Below, piece after piece: positions 43,471 through 51,663 of a DNA stretch of 64,000 nucleotides; within the stretch, counting starts at the first letter, position 1, and each line of letters begins with the position of its first letter. Below the pieces are notes generated by a model. The model did not search any database. It was not told the origin of the DNA and saw only the letters and a program-made list of their open reading frames with translations. The position numbers were made by a program, and so were the translations under genes. The stretch comes from DATFNI01 sp963712305 (lineage in GTDB: Bacteria > Bacteroidota > Rhodothermia > Balneolales > DATFMH01): the NCBI GenBank assembly GCA_963712305.1, contig CAVQHI010000001.1, positions 558,001 to 622,000 on the forward strand, read 5' to 3'.

Positions 43471-46017
43471 ATGAAAACTTTTTTAAAGGTATTTCTCTTT
43501 ATCATGATCATCCTGGCAGGTTTTACAGGGATCGCAATATACTGGACATTTTACAAACCACTACCCGATTACAGCGCTGATCTGTCTGTTTCCGGGCTTC
43601 GCGATTCCGTAAATGTGTATTGGGATAACTATGGCACCCCGCATATTGATGCTGAAAATCGTCATGATCTGTATTTCAGCGTAGGATATGTGCACGCCCA
43701 GGACCGGCTTTGGCAGATGACCATTATCCAGCTTGCTGCACAGGGTCGATTAGCAGAATTTTTCGGAAAAGATCTGGTACCAATCGATAAAGAACAGAGG
43801 TTGCTTGGATTCTGGCAAATGGCAAAAAAGATCGAGCCTACCCTGTCTAAACAAGTCCGTTCCGATCTTCAGGCCTATTCTGACGGTGTGAATGCCTGGA
43901 TAGACGCCAACCGGAATAAACTGCCTATTGAATTTTCACTCACCGGCATCAAACCAATACATTGGGATCCCCTGTACTCGATAGCTTTTTCACGCATGCT
44001 GGCCTGGCAGCTCAACGTTTCATGGTGGAGTAAACCAGTTTACGAATATCTTTCTACTCATTTGACTTCAAACCAGCTCAATGAGCTTTTCCCGACATGG
44101 CCGGCTGATGCACCAACAACACTTGACGCTTCACTGAGCAGGCAGCTTTCTTCTACACTAATCGATTTCATGAAACAGGATTTGGCCGCACGCCATGTCC
44201 TCGGGAATGATGGAAGTCATGTGGGCAGCAATGCCTGGGTTATTGATGGTAAAAAAAGCGGAACGGGTTTCCCCATCCTGGCTGGTGATCCCCATCTGCA
44301 CATTAATATACCCGGCGATTGGTACCAGGTTCATATGAGTCTGAATGGGAAAAACATCTCAGGAGCAACGCACCCAGGTGCACCATATGTGATACTCGGA
44401 CAAAACGATTTCCTGGCATGGAGCCTGACGAATATCATGGCGGACGACACTGACTTTTTTGTAGAACAGACGCGAGCGAATGATCGCGGATTCTATGTCA
44501 CTGATTCCCTGGTTAACAAAAATCGTCCCAAAGGAAATGCTGCTTTCCCCTTGCCTGAAGATGGAACACAAGTCGTAAAACCTGACTCCGCCATATACAA
44601 ACACTTCAAAATTGAACGGGAAGTCATCAAAGTAAAAAATAGTGATGATGTGATCTTTGATGAACGTTTCACTGATCACGGGCCAGTCATTTCAGATATT
44701 CTTCCTGGTAATAAATTGCTTGGTGATAAAGTGATTTCGATGCAATGGTCCGGCTACGATATCAGCCATGAATTACGGGCATTCATGAATATCAATTGGG
44801 CCGGTTCTTTTGAAGATTTTCAAAAAGCATTACCTGATTTTGGCGTTCCGGGCCAGAACTTCATGTATGCCGACCGGACCGGCAACATTGCCATGTTTTC
44901 AGCGGGTAAGATCCCCATCAGAAGTTACAACCCTGTGCTATTCCGACAAGGCTGGGATCCGTCATGGAATTGGAAAGGATATATACCATTTAATAAAATG
45001 CCGCATGTCATCAATCCAAAAGAAGGATGGATCGCCAATGCGAATAACCGGATCACAACGGGTACCTACCCCTATTATCTCACCTATTTTTGGGAACCGC
45101 CTTCACGTATTGAGACGATTGATGCATTCCTGAGTTCACACGATACTCTTGGTGTAAATGACTTCAAGAGACTGCAAAACTCAGTTTTCTCGACACAGGC
45201 CGAGCAGGTCACTAAAGAAATATTACCTGTGCTCGAAAATGCATCTTCCGATACGCTTATTGCCAAAGCGCTGCCCTACCTGAAGAACTGGGACTACAAA
45301 TATGAAACCAGTGAGACGGCCGCTTCTATCTTTGATGTATTCTTTTCGGATCTGACAAAGAATACATTGTCTGATGAAATGGGAGACAAAGCTTACAAAA
45401 TGTTTACCAAACTGCAGCTTCTTCCTTATCGTGTTGAAGACAACCTGCTGGCAACGGCAGACTCAATGACAACCTTCTTTGATGATATATCGACTCCAAA
45501 AGTTGAGACAAAAGATGAAATTATTCTCAAAAGTATGCGACAGGCTGTTCAGTTCCTTAGCGATTCCCTTGGCAATAAACCATTAAACTGGCGGTGGGAA
45601 CGTCTCCATACCATAACATTCCAGCCGATATTGTTTGGGCGGGCAGCAAAGGCTCCCGGGGCAAGTACAGCTCTCAAAATGATCGTGAAAAACATTTTGG
45701 CTAAAGGCCCTTATCCAGCCAAAGGCAATGGAGTCTGTGTAAGCAATGGAGAGTATAGCTGGCAGGATCCATATCAAATGATTCTTGGCCCGTCAATTCG
45801 ACGAATCGTTGATTTCTCCAATCCCGGCAACATTTGGACAATATTACCTGCGGGAGAATCAGGCAATCCTCTATCAGATCATTACGATGATCAGATGAAA
45901 ATGTGGCTGAAGGGGCAGTATCGCGTTCTTAGCCAAAACATGAGTATAGTGAAATCACAACCACATAAAAAAATGATGTTAACTCCCGGCAAAAATAACT
46001 TAGTGAATACATATTAA
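43471..46017 (+). CDS. Penicillin acylase (Ntn-hydrolase) family protein
   Basis: 848 residues. One N-terminal helix (~5-25) anchors or exports it. The N-terminal alpha part (~40-230) contains FSVGYVHAQDRLWQM. The propeptide end and new N-terminus of the beta chain are at HVGSNAWVIDG, with the autocatalytic Ser253. Downstream come AGDPHLHINIPGDWYQVHM, FLAWSLTNIMADDTDFF and WIANANNRI, all typical. The substrate could be an acyl-homoserine lactone, a beta-lactam or a lipid amide. It precedes a cell-wall hydrolase fusion in the same direction. Confidence 0.9.
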   Translation: MKTFLKVFLFIMIILAGFTGIAIYWTFYKPLPDYSADLSVSGLRDSVNVYWDNYGTPHIDAENRHDLYFSVGYVHAQDRLWQMTIIQLAAQGRLAEFFGKDLVPIDKEQRLLGFWQMAKKIEPTLSKQVRSDLQAYSDGVNAWIDANRNKLPIEFSLTGIKPIHWDPLYSIAFSRMLAWQLNVSWWSKPVYEYLSTHLTSNQLNELFPTWPADAPTTLDASLSRQLSSTLIDFMKQDLAARHVLGNDGSHVGSNAWVIDGKKSGTGFPILAGDPHLHINIPGDWYQVHMSLNGKNISGATHPGAPYVILGQNDFLAWSLTNIMADDTDFFVEQTRANDRGFYVTDSLVNKNRPKGNAAFPLPEDGTQVVKPDSAIYKHFKIEREVIKVKNSDDVIFDERFTDHGPVISDILPGNKLLGDKVISMQWSGYDISHELRAFMNINWAGSFEDFQKALPDFGVPGQNFMYADRTGNIAMFSAGKIPIRSYNPVLFRQGWDPSWNWKGYIPFNKMPHVINPKEGWIANANNRITTGTYPYYLTYFWEPPSRIETIDAFLSSHDTLGVNDFKRLQNSVFSTQAEQVTKEILPVLENASSDTLIAKALPYLKNWDYKYETSETAASIFDVFFSDLTKNTLSDEMGDKAYKMFTKLQLLPYRVEDNLLATADSMTTFFDDISTPKVETKDEIILKSMRQAVQFLSDSLGNKPLNWRWERLHTITFQPILFGRAAKAPGASTALKMIVKNILAKGPYPAKGNGVCVSNGEYSWQDPYQMILGPSIRRIVDFSNPGNIWTILPAGESGNPLSDHYDDQMKMWLKGQYRVLSQNMSIVKSQPHKKMMLTPGKNNLVNTY

Positions 46018-46141
46018 GTCGATAAGGGAAATAGAATAAATGCAATTAATGCATAAAAGAGTTTTTTACACCATTTAATATTCATTATCCTAATATTGTA
46101 GTTTTAGAACCGGCAAACCTGAATCCCATTCTGCTAAGAGT

Positions 46142-49051
46142 ATGAGTCGTCACGAACCAGTGAACAGCCGAAGATTTAATCTGGCTGTATCCATCATAAC
46201 ACCACTAATTCTGATTTTTTTCACCTTCTGGAGTGGTTTTATTGATACAAATATCTTCTCCGGTAGCCCTACGAACGAGAGTGTGACCGATAGCATTCAG
46301 GCGGATGTCATTCTTAGCAAGATGAGTTTGCGTGAAAAAGTTGGTCAACTGTTTGTAGTAAGCACTGACGGTTATTTCGAAAACCGCCAGTCAGACGGGT
46401 TTCGAAAACTAAAGCATGCTATTCAGGATGATCATGTTGGCGGCATCATCCTTTTTCATGGAACAGTTTATGGACAGGCGATGCTGATTAACAAACTTCA
46501 GCAGATGTCGGATACTCCACTATGGATTACTGAAGACATGGAGTTCGGTTCTGCCATGCGCATAAACGACGGAATTCGCTTTACACCGCCGATGGGTGTT
46601 GCCGCAACACAAAATATACACTACGCATACGAAAGTGGACGTGTGACAGCACTTGAAGCAAAGGCACTGGGAGTTAATCAAATCTTTGCACCGGTCGTGG
46701 ATGTAAACAACAACCCGGCCAATCCTGTTATCAATGTCCGCTCTTATTCTGAAGATCCTGATACTGTGGCAAAATATGCTGACGCTTTTGTGCAGGGAGT
46801 CAGCAGTGAAGGAATTGTAGCCACTGCAAAACACTTCCCGGGTCATGGCGACACCCATCTTGATTCTCATATTGGTCTGCCGGTTGTCCGCTACGGATAT
46901 CAACGGCTCGACAGCCTCGAACTCATCCCTTTTCGCAGGTTAATCAAACAAGGCGTGCCCAGCATCATGACGGCGCACATAGCATTTCCGAAAATAAGCG
47001 GAGATCCCGGACTGCCGGGGACACTCGATCCTGATATTGTAGATGGAATATTGCGCGATTCTCTCAATTACCAGGGACTCGTAGTCACCGACGCGCTGAA
47101 TATGGGTGGTGTTGCCAATCATTATTCACCCGCCAAAGATGCTGTTATGGCCCTGAAAGCCGGAGCAGATTTACTCCTGATGTCACCTGATGTATCTACC
47201 GCTATAAACGCTGTGATAGACGCAGTACACGATGGACAACTCTCGGAAACACGCATAAATCACTCTGTGCGCAAACTGCTGGTTCTGAAAATCAAACATG
47301 GATTGTTTCGCAATCCATTTCTCGACCTGGATCATCTTGATAAGACAATCCACTCGCCTGAAAATGAAATTATCTCAAGGGAAATCGCTCGTAAATCAGT
47401 CACTTTACTTCGAAATCGAAACGATATACTGCCAATTAATCCGCATCGCTTTACCAGGGTAACGGTAATTGCCATGTCTGATGACAGGTCAGGAAACACT
47501 GGTGATATACTTGCACGTGAAATTCGCCGGTTTCACCCTGACGTTCGTTTCCACATTTTCGATGATCGTACCTGCGACGAGGATCTTCATAATATCTATC
47601 GTGATGTCCGCTGGTCTAACCTTGTTATCATCGGATCATTTATCCATGTGAGAACCGGTAAAAATTTACAATTTAACGCACGTCAGCGACACTTTTTAAG
47701 CCGGTTGCCCAGGTATCACAAAACAACGGCTATGCTTGCCTTCGGCAGTCCCTATGTTCTTTCCAGCCTGCCTGGCGCCGATGTTCAGGTCTGTGCGTGG
47801 TCAAGCTCAAGTGAGCAGGTCAGACAGACAGTACCGGCACTTTTTGGGGCCTCAGCTATTGACGGACGTCTTCCAATCAGCGTTCCGCCTGTTTATCAGA
47901 TTGGTGGCGGACTATCGCTTCCGAAAACAATAGTTCGTTATACAGACATCCCGGAAGAGGTCGGCTTTAACCGTGACTCGTTGTACAACGTAGACAAGGT
48001 CATGAACAAAGCTGTTGAGGATTCTGTTTTCCCGGGCGGCGTTGTAACAGTCCTCAAGGATGGTGTTGTGGCCTACTGCAAAGGGTTTGGTTACCAGACT
48101 TACGACAAGCTGGTACCGGATACGAAACAGGATGTATTTGATATGGCTTCCTTGACGAAGGTGATAGCCACGACATCGTCCATTATGAAATTGTATGAGA
48201 ATGGGAAGTTGAGCCTTGATGATCCGGTTTCAAAATATTTCCCGGAATTCAAAGAAGGAGAAAAGGCAAAAATCGACCTCAAGGAATTGTTAACTCACAC
48301 ATCGGGCCTTCCACCTGATAACCTGCTCACGAAGAAGAACACCAAGAGCCCGCAGATCTTCATGCAGGATGTACTTGATACACCGCTTATCAATCCACCG
48401 GGATCCAAGTATGTATATAGCGACCTGAATTTTATTCTGCTGGGCGCTATTGTTGAAAAAGTCAGCGGCATGCCGCTTGATCGCTATGCCGAAAGAAATA
48501 TTTTCGCACCACTCGGCATGGATCATACGATGTTCAATCCTTTGAAAAAGAAACCCTGGCTGAAGCATCTTATCCCACCAACGGAAATTGATACTGTATA
48601 TCGACACGAGCTGTTAAAGGGCATTGTAAACGATGAACGATCCTATTACATGGGTGGTGTTGCCGGTCATGCCGGACTTTTCTCTACTGGTCCCAATCTT
48701 GCCGCATACGCTCAGATGCTTTTAAATGGGGGTAATTATAATGGTGTTCAATTGTACAAGCCGTCAATAGTACACCTTTTCACAACTAAGGAATCTAATG
48801 TGTCGAATCGTGGTTACGGTTTTGACCTGAAGGCCCCGGTGGGATTCAGTACAGCAGGACAGTTGATGAGTGATAAGACATTCGGTCACCTTGGATTCAC
48901 CGGGACCAGCATGTGGATTGATCCAACCAGGAATCTGGCTATTATTTTGCTGACCAACCGGGAATATCCACATCGAGGAACGAGTCATGATATTAATCAG
49001 GTTCGATCACACGTTGCTGATGCTGTTGTATCAAGCCTTGTCTCCCATTAA
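46142..49051 (+). CDS. Fusion of GH3 N-acetylglucosaminidase (NagZ-type) and AmiE-like serine hydrolase
   Basis: 969 residues. A short tail and one N-terminal helix (~12-35) anchor or export it. The GH3 part (~50-390) has KHFPGHGDTHLDSH (230-243), the NagZ catalytic His/Asp loop, and the nucleophile Asp317 in VVTDALNMGG. A GH3 C-terminal domain (~400-600) links to a class-C beta-lactamase-like domain (~615-960) with SLTK (Ser670, Lys673) and YSD (Tyr759). In B. subtilis NagZ trims GlcNAc and AmiE, a serine hydrolase of the same fold, then cuts MurNAc-peptide; here both are in one chain. No murQ or muramyl transporter is nearby. A plain esterase second half is the alternative. Confidence 0.9.
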   Translation: MSRHEPVNSRRFNLAVSIITPLILIFFTFWSGFIDTNIFSGSPTNESVTDSIQADVILSKMSLREKVGQLFVVSTDGYFENRQSDGFRKLKHAIQDDHVGGIILFHGTVYGQAMLINKLQQMSDTPLWITEDMEFGSAMRINDGIRFTPPMGVAATQNIHYAYESGRVTALEAKALGVNQIFAPVVDVNNNPANPVINVRSYSEDPDTVAKYADAFVQGVSSEGIVATAKHFPGHGDTHLDSHIGLPVVRYGYQRLDSLELIPFRRLIKQGVPSIMTAHIAFPKISGDPGLPGTLDPDIVDGILRDSLNYQGLVVTDALNMGGVANHYSPAKDAVMALKAGADLLLMSPDVSTAINAVIDAVHDGQLSETRINHSVRKLLVLKIKHGLFRNPFLDLDHLDKTIHSPENEIISREIARKSVTLLRNRNDILPINPHRFTRVTVIAMSDDRSGNTGDILAREIRRFHPDVRFHIFDDRTCDEDLHNIYRDVRWSNLVIIGSFIHVRTGKNLQFNARQRHFLSRLPRYHKTTAMLAFGSPYVLSSLPGADVQVCAWSSSSEQVRQTVPALFGASAIDGRLPISVPPVYQIGGGLSLPKTIVRYTDIPEEVGFNRDSLYNVDKVMNKAVEDSVFPGGVVTVLKDGVVAYCKGFGYQTYDKLVPDTKQDVFDMASLTKVIATTSSIMKLYENGKLSLDDPVSKYFPEFKEGEKAKIDLKELLTHTSGLPPDNLLTKKNTKSPQIFMQDVLDTPLINPPGSKYVYSDLNFILLGAIVEKVSGMPLDRYAERNIFAPLGMDHTMFNPLKKKPWLKHLIPPTEIDTVYRHELLKGIVNDERSYYMGGVAGHAGLFSTGPNLAAYAQMLLNGGNYNGVQLYKPSIVHLFTTKESNVSNRGYGFDLKAPVGFSTAGQLMSDKTFGHLGFTGTSMWIDPTRNLAIILLTNREYPHRGTSHDINQVRSHVADAVVSSLVSH

Positions 49052-49060
49052 CTTCAAACC

Positions 49061-49786
49061 ATGAATTGGGACATACTTTATAAACGATCCTACACCAAAT
49101 ATTCCGGCAAAGCAGATGCGGCGGTTGTTATAGATGAAGCGGATACGATGTATCCGGGCGTACGCATTGAGAATATTGCATTTCCTGATACCATTTCGGC
49201 TGAACAGGCTGCGATATATTCGTGTCTGTGTAATGGTTCTAAACCTGTCCGTCTGTATCTCAAAGAAGAAAACAGGATAACACACCCTCTTCTTGAGTAT
49301 TGGGTCAACATTTTTCAAATGGAAGTAGTTACTGGTGAAAAGCTGCCTGATGTCACTATCTATCAACCCTTGTTGCCTGATGATATTGATGTAGATCAAC
49401 TTTTGAAAGAGATGCTTGATGAAGCAATCGTCCCTTACTCCCATTTTCCTGTCAGTGCTCTGCTGCACAGTGATAAAGGATTTGTTGGTGGTGTTAATAT
49501 CGAATGTGCTGACTGGCGCCTTGGTCTCTGTGCCGAGCGAGTGGCTATAGCCAAGGCTCTGTCTGCCGGAATCACCAGTTTCCGGGCACTACATGTTCAC
49601 ACCCGCTATGGTGAGTTCAGCAGCCCCTGTGGGGCCTGTCGACAGGTTATAATGGAGCATTTGCCTGGCGTACCCGTTCATCTACACCACGCTGATGGCA
49701 GCCTTTCCGTACATAAAAGCCAGGATCTTCTGCCCTATTCATTCCGATCGTCAACCTTGTCTAACCGATACAATCCCGGCAGCTGA
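49061..49786 (+). CDS. cdd: Two-domain cytidine deaminase with degenerate first domain
   Basis: 241 residues, two CDA folds. The second (~120-235) is catalytic: PYSHFPVSALL, VNIECADW, CAER (Cys157, Glu159) and PCGACRQV (Cys190, Cys193) supply the zinc and proton shuttle. The first (~10-115) keeps YSGKADAAVV, GVRIENIAFP and SAEQAAI but has Ser46 where Cys should be and HPLLEYW where PCGACRQ should be, so it cannot bind zinc. It deaminates cytidine to uridine for salvage. E. coli Cdd is built the other way round (active first). Nine bases follow the fusion-gene stop, so co-transcription is likely. Confidence 0.92.
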   Translation: MNWDILYKRSYTKYSGKADAAVVIDEADTMYPGVRIENIAFPDTISAEQAAIYSCLCNGSKPVRLYLKEENRITHPLLEYWVNIFQMEVVTGEKLPDVTIYQPLLPDDIDVDQLLKEMLDEAIVPYSHFPVSALLHSDKGFVGGVNIECADWRLGLCAERVAIAKALSAGITSFRALHVHTRYGEFSSPCGACRQVIMEHLPGVPVHLHHADGSLSVHKSQDLLPYSFRSSTLSNRYNPGS

Positions 49787-49826
49787 TCTTTCTGATCAAC
49801 CTTGATTGTTTAACTAATTTCCATTT

Positions 49827-50462
49827 ATGGGATATATCGCCTATATCGATTATAAAAATCTTGATAATTCTCTCTTTTTGAAATCTCTGGCTGAAGCCAC
49901 GTCCAGGCAAAGCATTGGAATCACACCAAGAATTTTTGTTCATGGGGATAGTGAGCACACAGAACGGCTTATCCAGACCGGCATGATGAGGTCGGATGCG
50001 CAATACAGAGCTATCAGGGAGTTGAACCGAAGATTGGTCATTTTGTTTGCAGATTATGGAGTTCCTGCTATTGGTCTGAACGGCTATCAACGAAAGCTGA
50101 TTACCTTCGATCCCGAATCGAGCAAACTAACCATAGATGAAAAATACCTGAACTCTCTCCCGCGCCAGCCACTACTGATAATTTCTAATTTAATTCACGT
50201 CGTTGGTGAACAGCGTCCCCAGGTTTTTCCCATACAACGCTATCTTGAAGAGCTGGTCAGGTTGCCCGGGATATCCAATCTTTATGTTTTTTCATCACCG
50301 AATGATAACATAATCATCGATAACAAAGAGGCAACTGGGGAAAAATCACCCAAAACTGAAAAAAAAGACAAAAAAAAGCTTCCGCCCGAGGAACTTGTTG
50401 GGACATCTCTAAAAGCAGAGGTAATGACAATTACAAAATTTCCCCAAATAACTGATAATTAA
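49827..50462 (+). CDS. Unknown protein, possibly amino-acid-kinase-like
   Basis: 211 residues, not confidently recognised. Weak resemblance to the amino acid kinase (ArgB) fold: RIFVHGDSEHTERLIQTG recalls the VHGGG loop, and VILFADYGVPAIGLNGY recalls the next conserved helix-strand pair. The Gly-rich loop is degenerate, so activity is doubtful. A lysine/glutamate-rich linker (~165-185; KSPKTEKKDKKKLPPEE) precedes a short tail. It has no signal peptide and lies 40 bp after cdd. Confidence 0.6.
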   Translation: MGYIAYIDYKNLDNSLFLKSLAEATSRQSIGITPRIFVHGDSEHTERLIQTGMMRSDAQYRAIRELNRRLVILFADYGVPAIGLNGYQRKLITFDPESSKLTIDEKYLNSLPRQPLLIISNLIHVVGEQRPQVFPIQRYLEELVRLPGISNLYVFSSPNDNIIIDNKEATGEKSPKTEKKDKKKLPPEELVGTSLKAEVMTITKFPQITDN

Positions 50463-50681
50463 AATTTTATGTCGATCGTAAAGCACGCATTTAATCTTTT
50501 TTATGACACGTTTTGCTGACGATCGAGCATTTTTTTTAAAAAAAAATGGACTTTATACGTGATTGAGTGCGTTTTTTACTTGACTAGACGTGGGGTATTA
50601 GATAGATTCGTGCTTGCAGTGAGAGGGTATCATCCTGTTCACGATTAACTTCAGCATTTAAACATAATATAGGAGAAGCAT
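50463..50681. other. Gap before the H1-like gene
   Basis: CGATCGT (50473-50479) and ACGATCG (50519-50525) could pair across a 39-base loop ahead of a T8 run (50529-50536), a possible terminator of the preceding gene. The second half should contain the promoter of the H1-like gene. Confidence 0.35.
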
Positions 50682-50855
50682 ATGAGTCGCTTTAATGAAC
50701 TCAAAAGTCTTGTTGACGGTATGGAAGCCGATTTCTCAAAATTTTATGAAAAAGGAAATAAAACTGCGGGCACCCGTGTTCGTAAAGGCTTACAGGACTT
50801 GAAGAAACTAGCACAAGATATTCGCATAGAAGTTCAGGAACAAAAGAACTCTTGA
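50682..50855 (+). CDS. Histone H1-like small protein
   Basis: 57 residues, below usual ORF cut-offs. It begins MSRFNELKSLVDGMEADFSK and continues with KFYEKGNKTAGTRVRKGLQD and LKKLAQDIRIEVQEQ. This matches the N-terminal part of Hc1-type histone H1-like proteins common in Bacteroidota, where the lysine/alanine-rich tail is absent. It probably binds DNA or nucleoprotein. AGGAGA lies 5-10 bases before the ATG, and a strong terminator follows 27 bp after the stop, so it is a monocistronic, probably well-expressed gene. Confidence 0.85.
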   Translation: MSRFNELKSLVDGMEADFSKFYEKGNKTAGTRVRKGLQDLKKLAQDIRIEVQEQKNS

Positions 50856-50881
50856 TATCTTTTGTCAGATTCAGTATAAAA

Positions 50882-50915
50882 GAAAAGCCACATGCTAGAT
50901 GTGGCTTTTTTTATA
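50882..50915. terminator. Bidirectional terminator
   Basis: AAAAGCCACAT / ATGTGGCTTTT form an 11-bp perfect stem with a five-base loop. T7 follows on the plus strand and a T-rich tract on the minus strand, so it can end both the H1-like gene and the convergent gene at 50969. Confidence 0.9.
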
Positions 50916-50968
50916 TAACCGCAGTTATTAACGAAAATTGAGATTCCTACCGGGTTAATGCCTGAGTA

Positions 50969-51157
50969 TCAATTAAGTCTGTGTGCGAAATCCAGATACT
51001 CATCTTCAATCTCATTCAGGATAACCTGTATGGCATACAATTGACCGCGCAAGCGCAAAGCACGCTGAGGATCGCTGTCTTTTAACTCCTCGATCAATTC
51101 CTCGGTTAGGTCGATTTTATTTTCGATGTCGAGTGCGAGCGTGTCAGCCATTTTCAT
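50969..51157 (-). CDS. Small helical acidic protein
   Basis: 62 residues (or 60 if it starts at the second Met). It is almost wholly predicted helix with a heptad-like pattern (IENKIDLTEELIEELKDSDP, then RALRLRGQLYAIQVILNEIE). No known family. The stop sits close to a shared terminator, which supports it being a gene. It could be an anti-parallel hairpin partner protein. Confidence 0.6.
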   Translation of the reverse strand: MKMADTLALDIENKIDLTEELIEELKDSDPQRALRLRGQLYAIQVILNEIEDEYLDFAHRLN

Positions 51158-51663
51158 ATAATCGTTATTGGTTTGAGGTTTGTGAACAACTATCTAAAAA
51201 ACAACATAGCCAATCTGACGATCATTCCAACAGATCTACTAAGATTCAAAAAGACAGTTGTTTATTAGTAATATGCCTATTGATAACAATTGCTTTCATA
51301 CACTTTAAAATCTCAAAAAAACAGAACATCGTCAAAGAAACCAGTTCCGGGGCTTATAATTTAGGTTTTTGAATATGCCGCTACCATCCATGGTAATAAT
51401 TTCCAGGAAAACCTTAATTTTTAACGGTAAATACGAACAATTCGTTTCTAAAGTCACATTACCAGTGATCAAATAGTTAACTTTTTTTCAATAACCGGAT
51501 AACTTTTATCAACTTTTTACGATTGTCAGTATATTGAGATGAGTGTAGTATAACAAACGCTTTGAGGAAGCGTTATTTTTGTGTTAACAAATCTTTTACT
51601 GCCTGGTATTACGCATCTTTTTAACCTATTATCAACAGACTTCAAACAACGAAAAGAATTTAA
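51158..51663. other. 506-bp intergenic region before the exported nuclease
   Basis: AT-rich, no supported ORF. The only clear structure is the hairpin-plus-T-tract at 51556-51580, 84 bp before the nuclease gene. It may be an attenuator in the nuclease leader or the end of a small transcript. No riboswitch class is recognised. Confidence 0.5.
51556..51580 (+). terminator. Leader hairpin with T-tract
   Basis: AACGCTT (51556-51562) pairs perfectly with AAGCGTT (51568-51574) around TGAGG, followed by ATTTTT. It is on the plus strand with no plus-strand gene upstream for ~700 bp. Confidence 0.6.
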
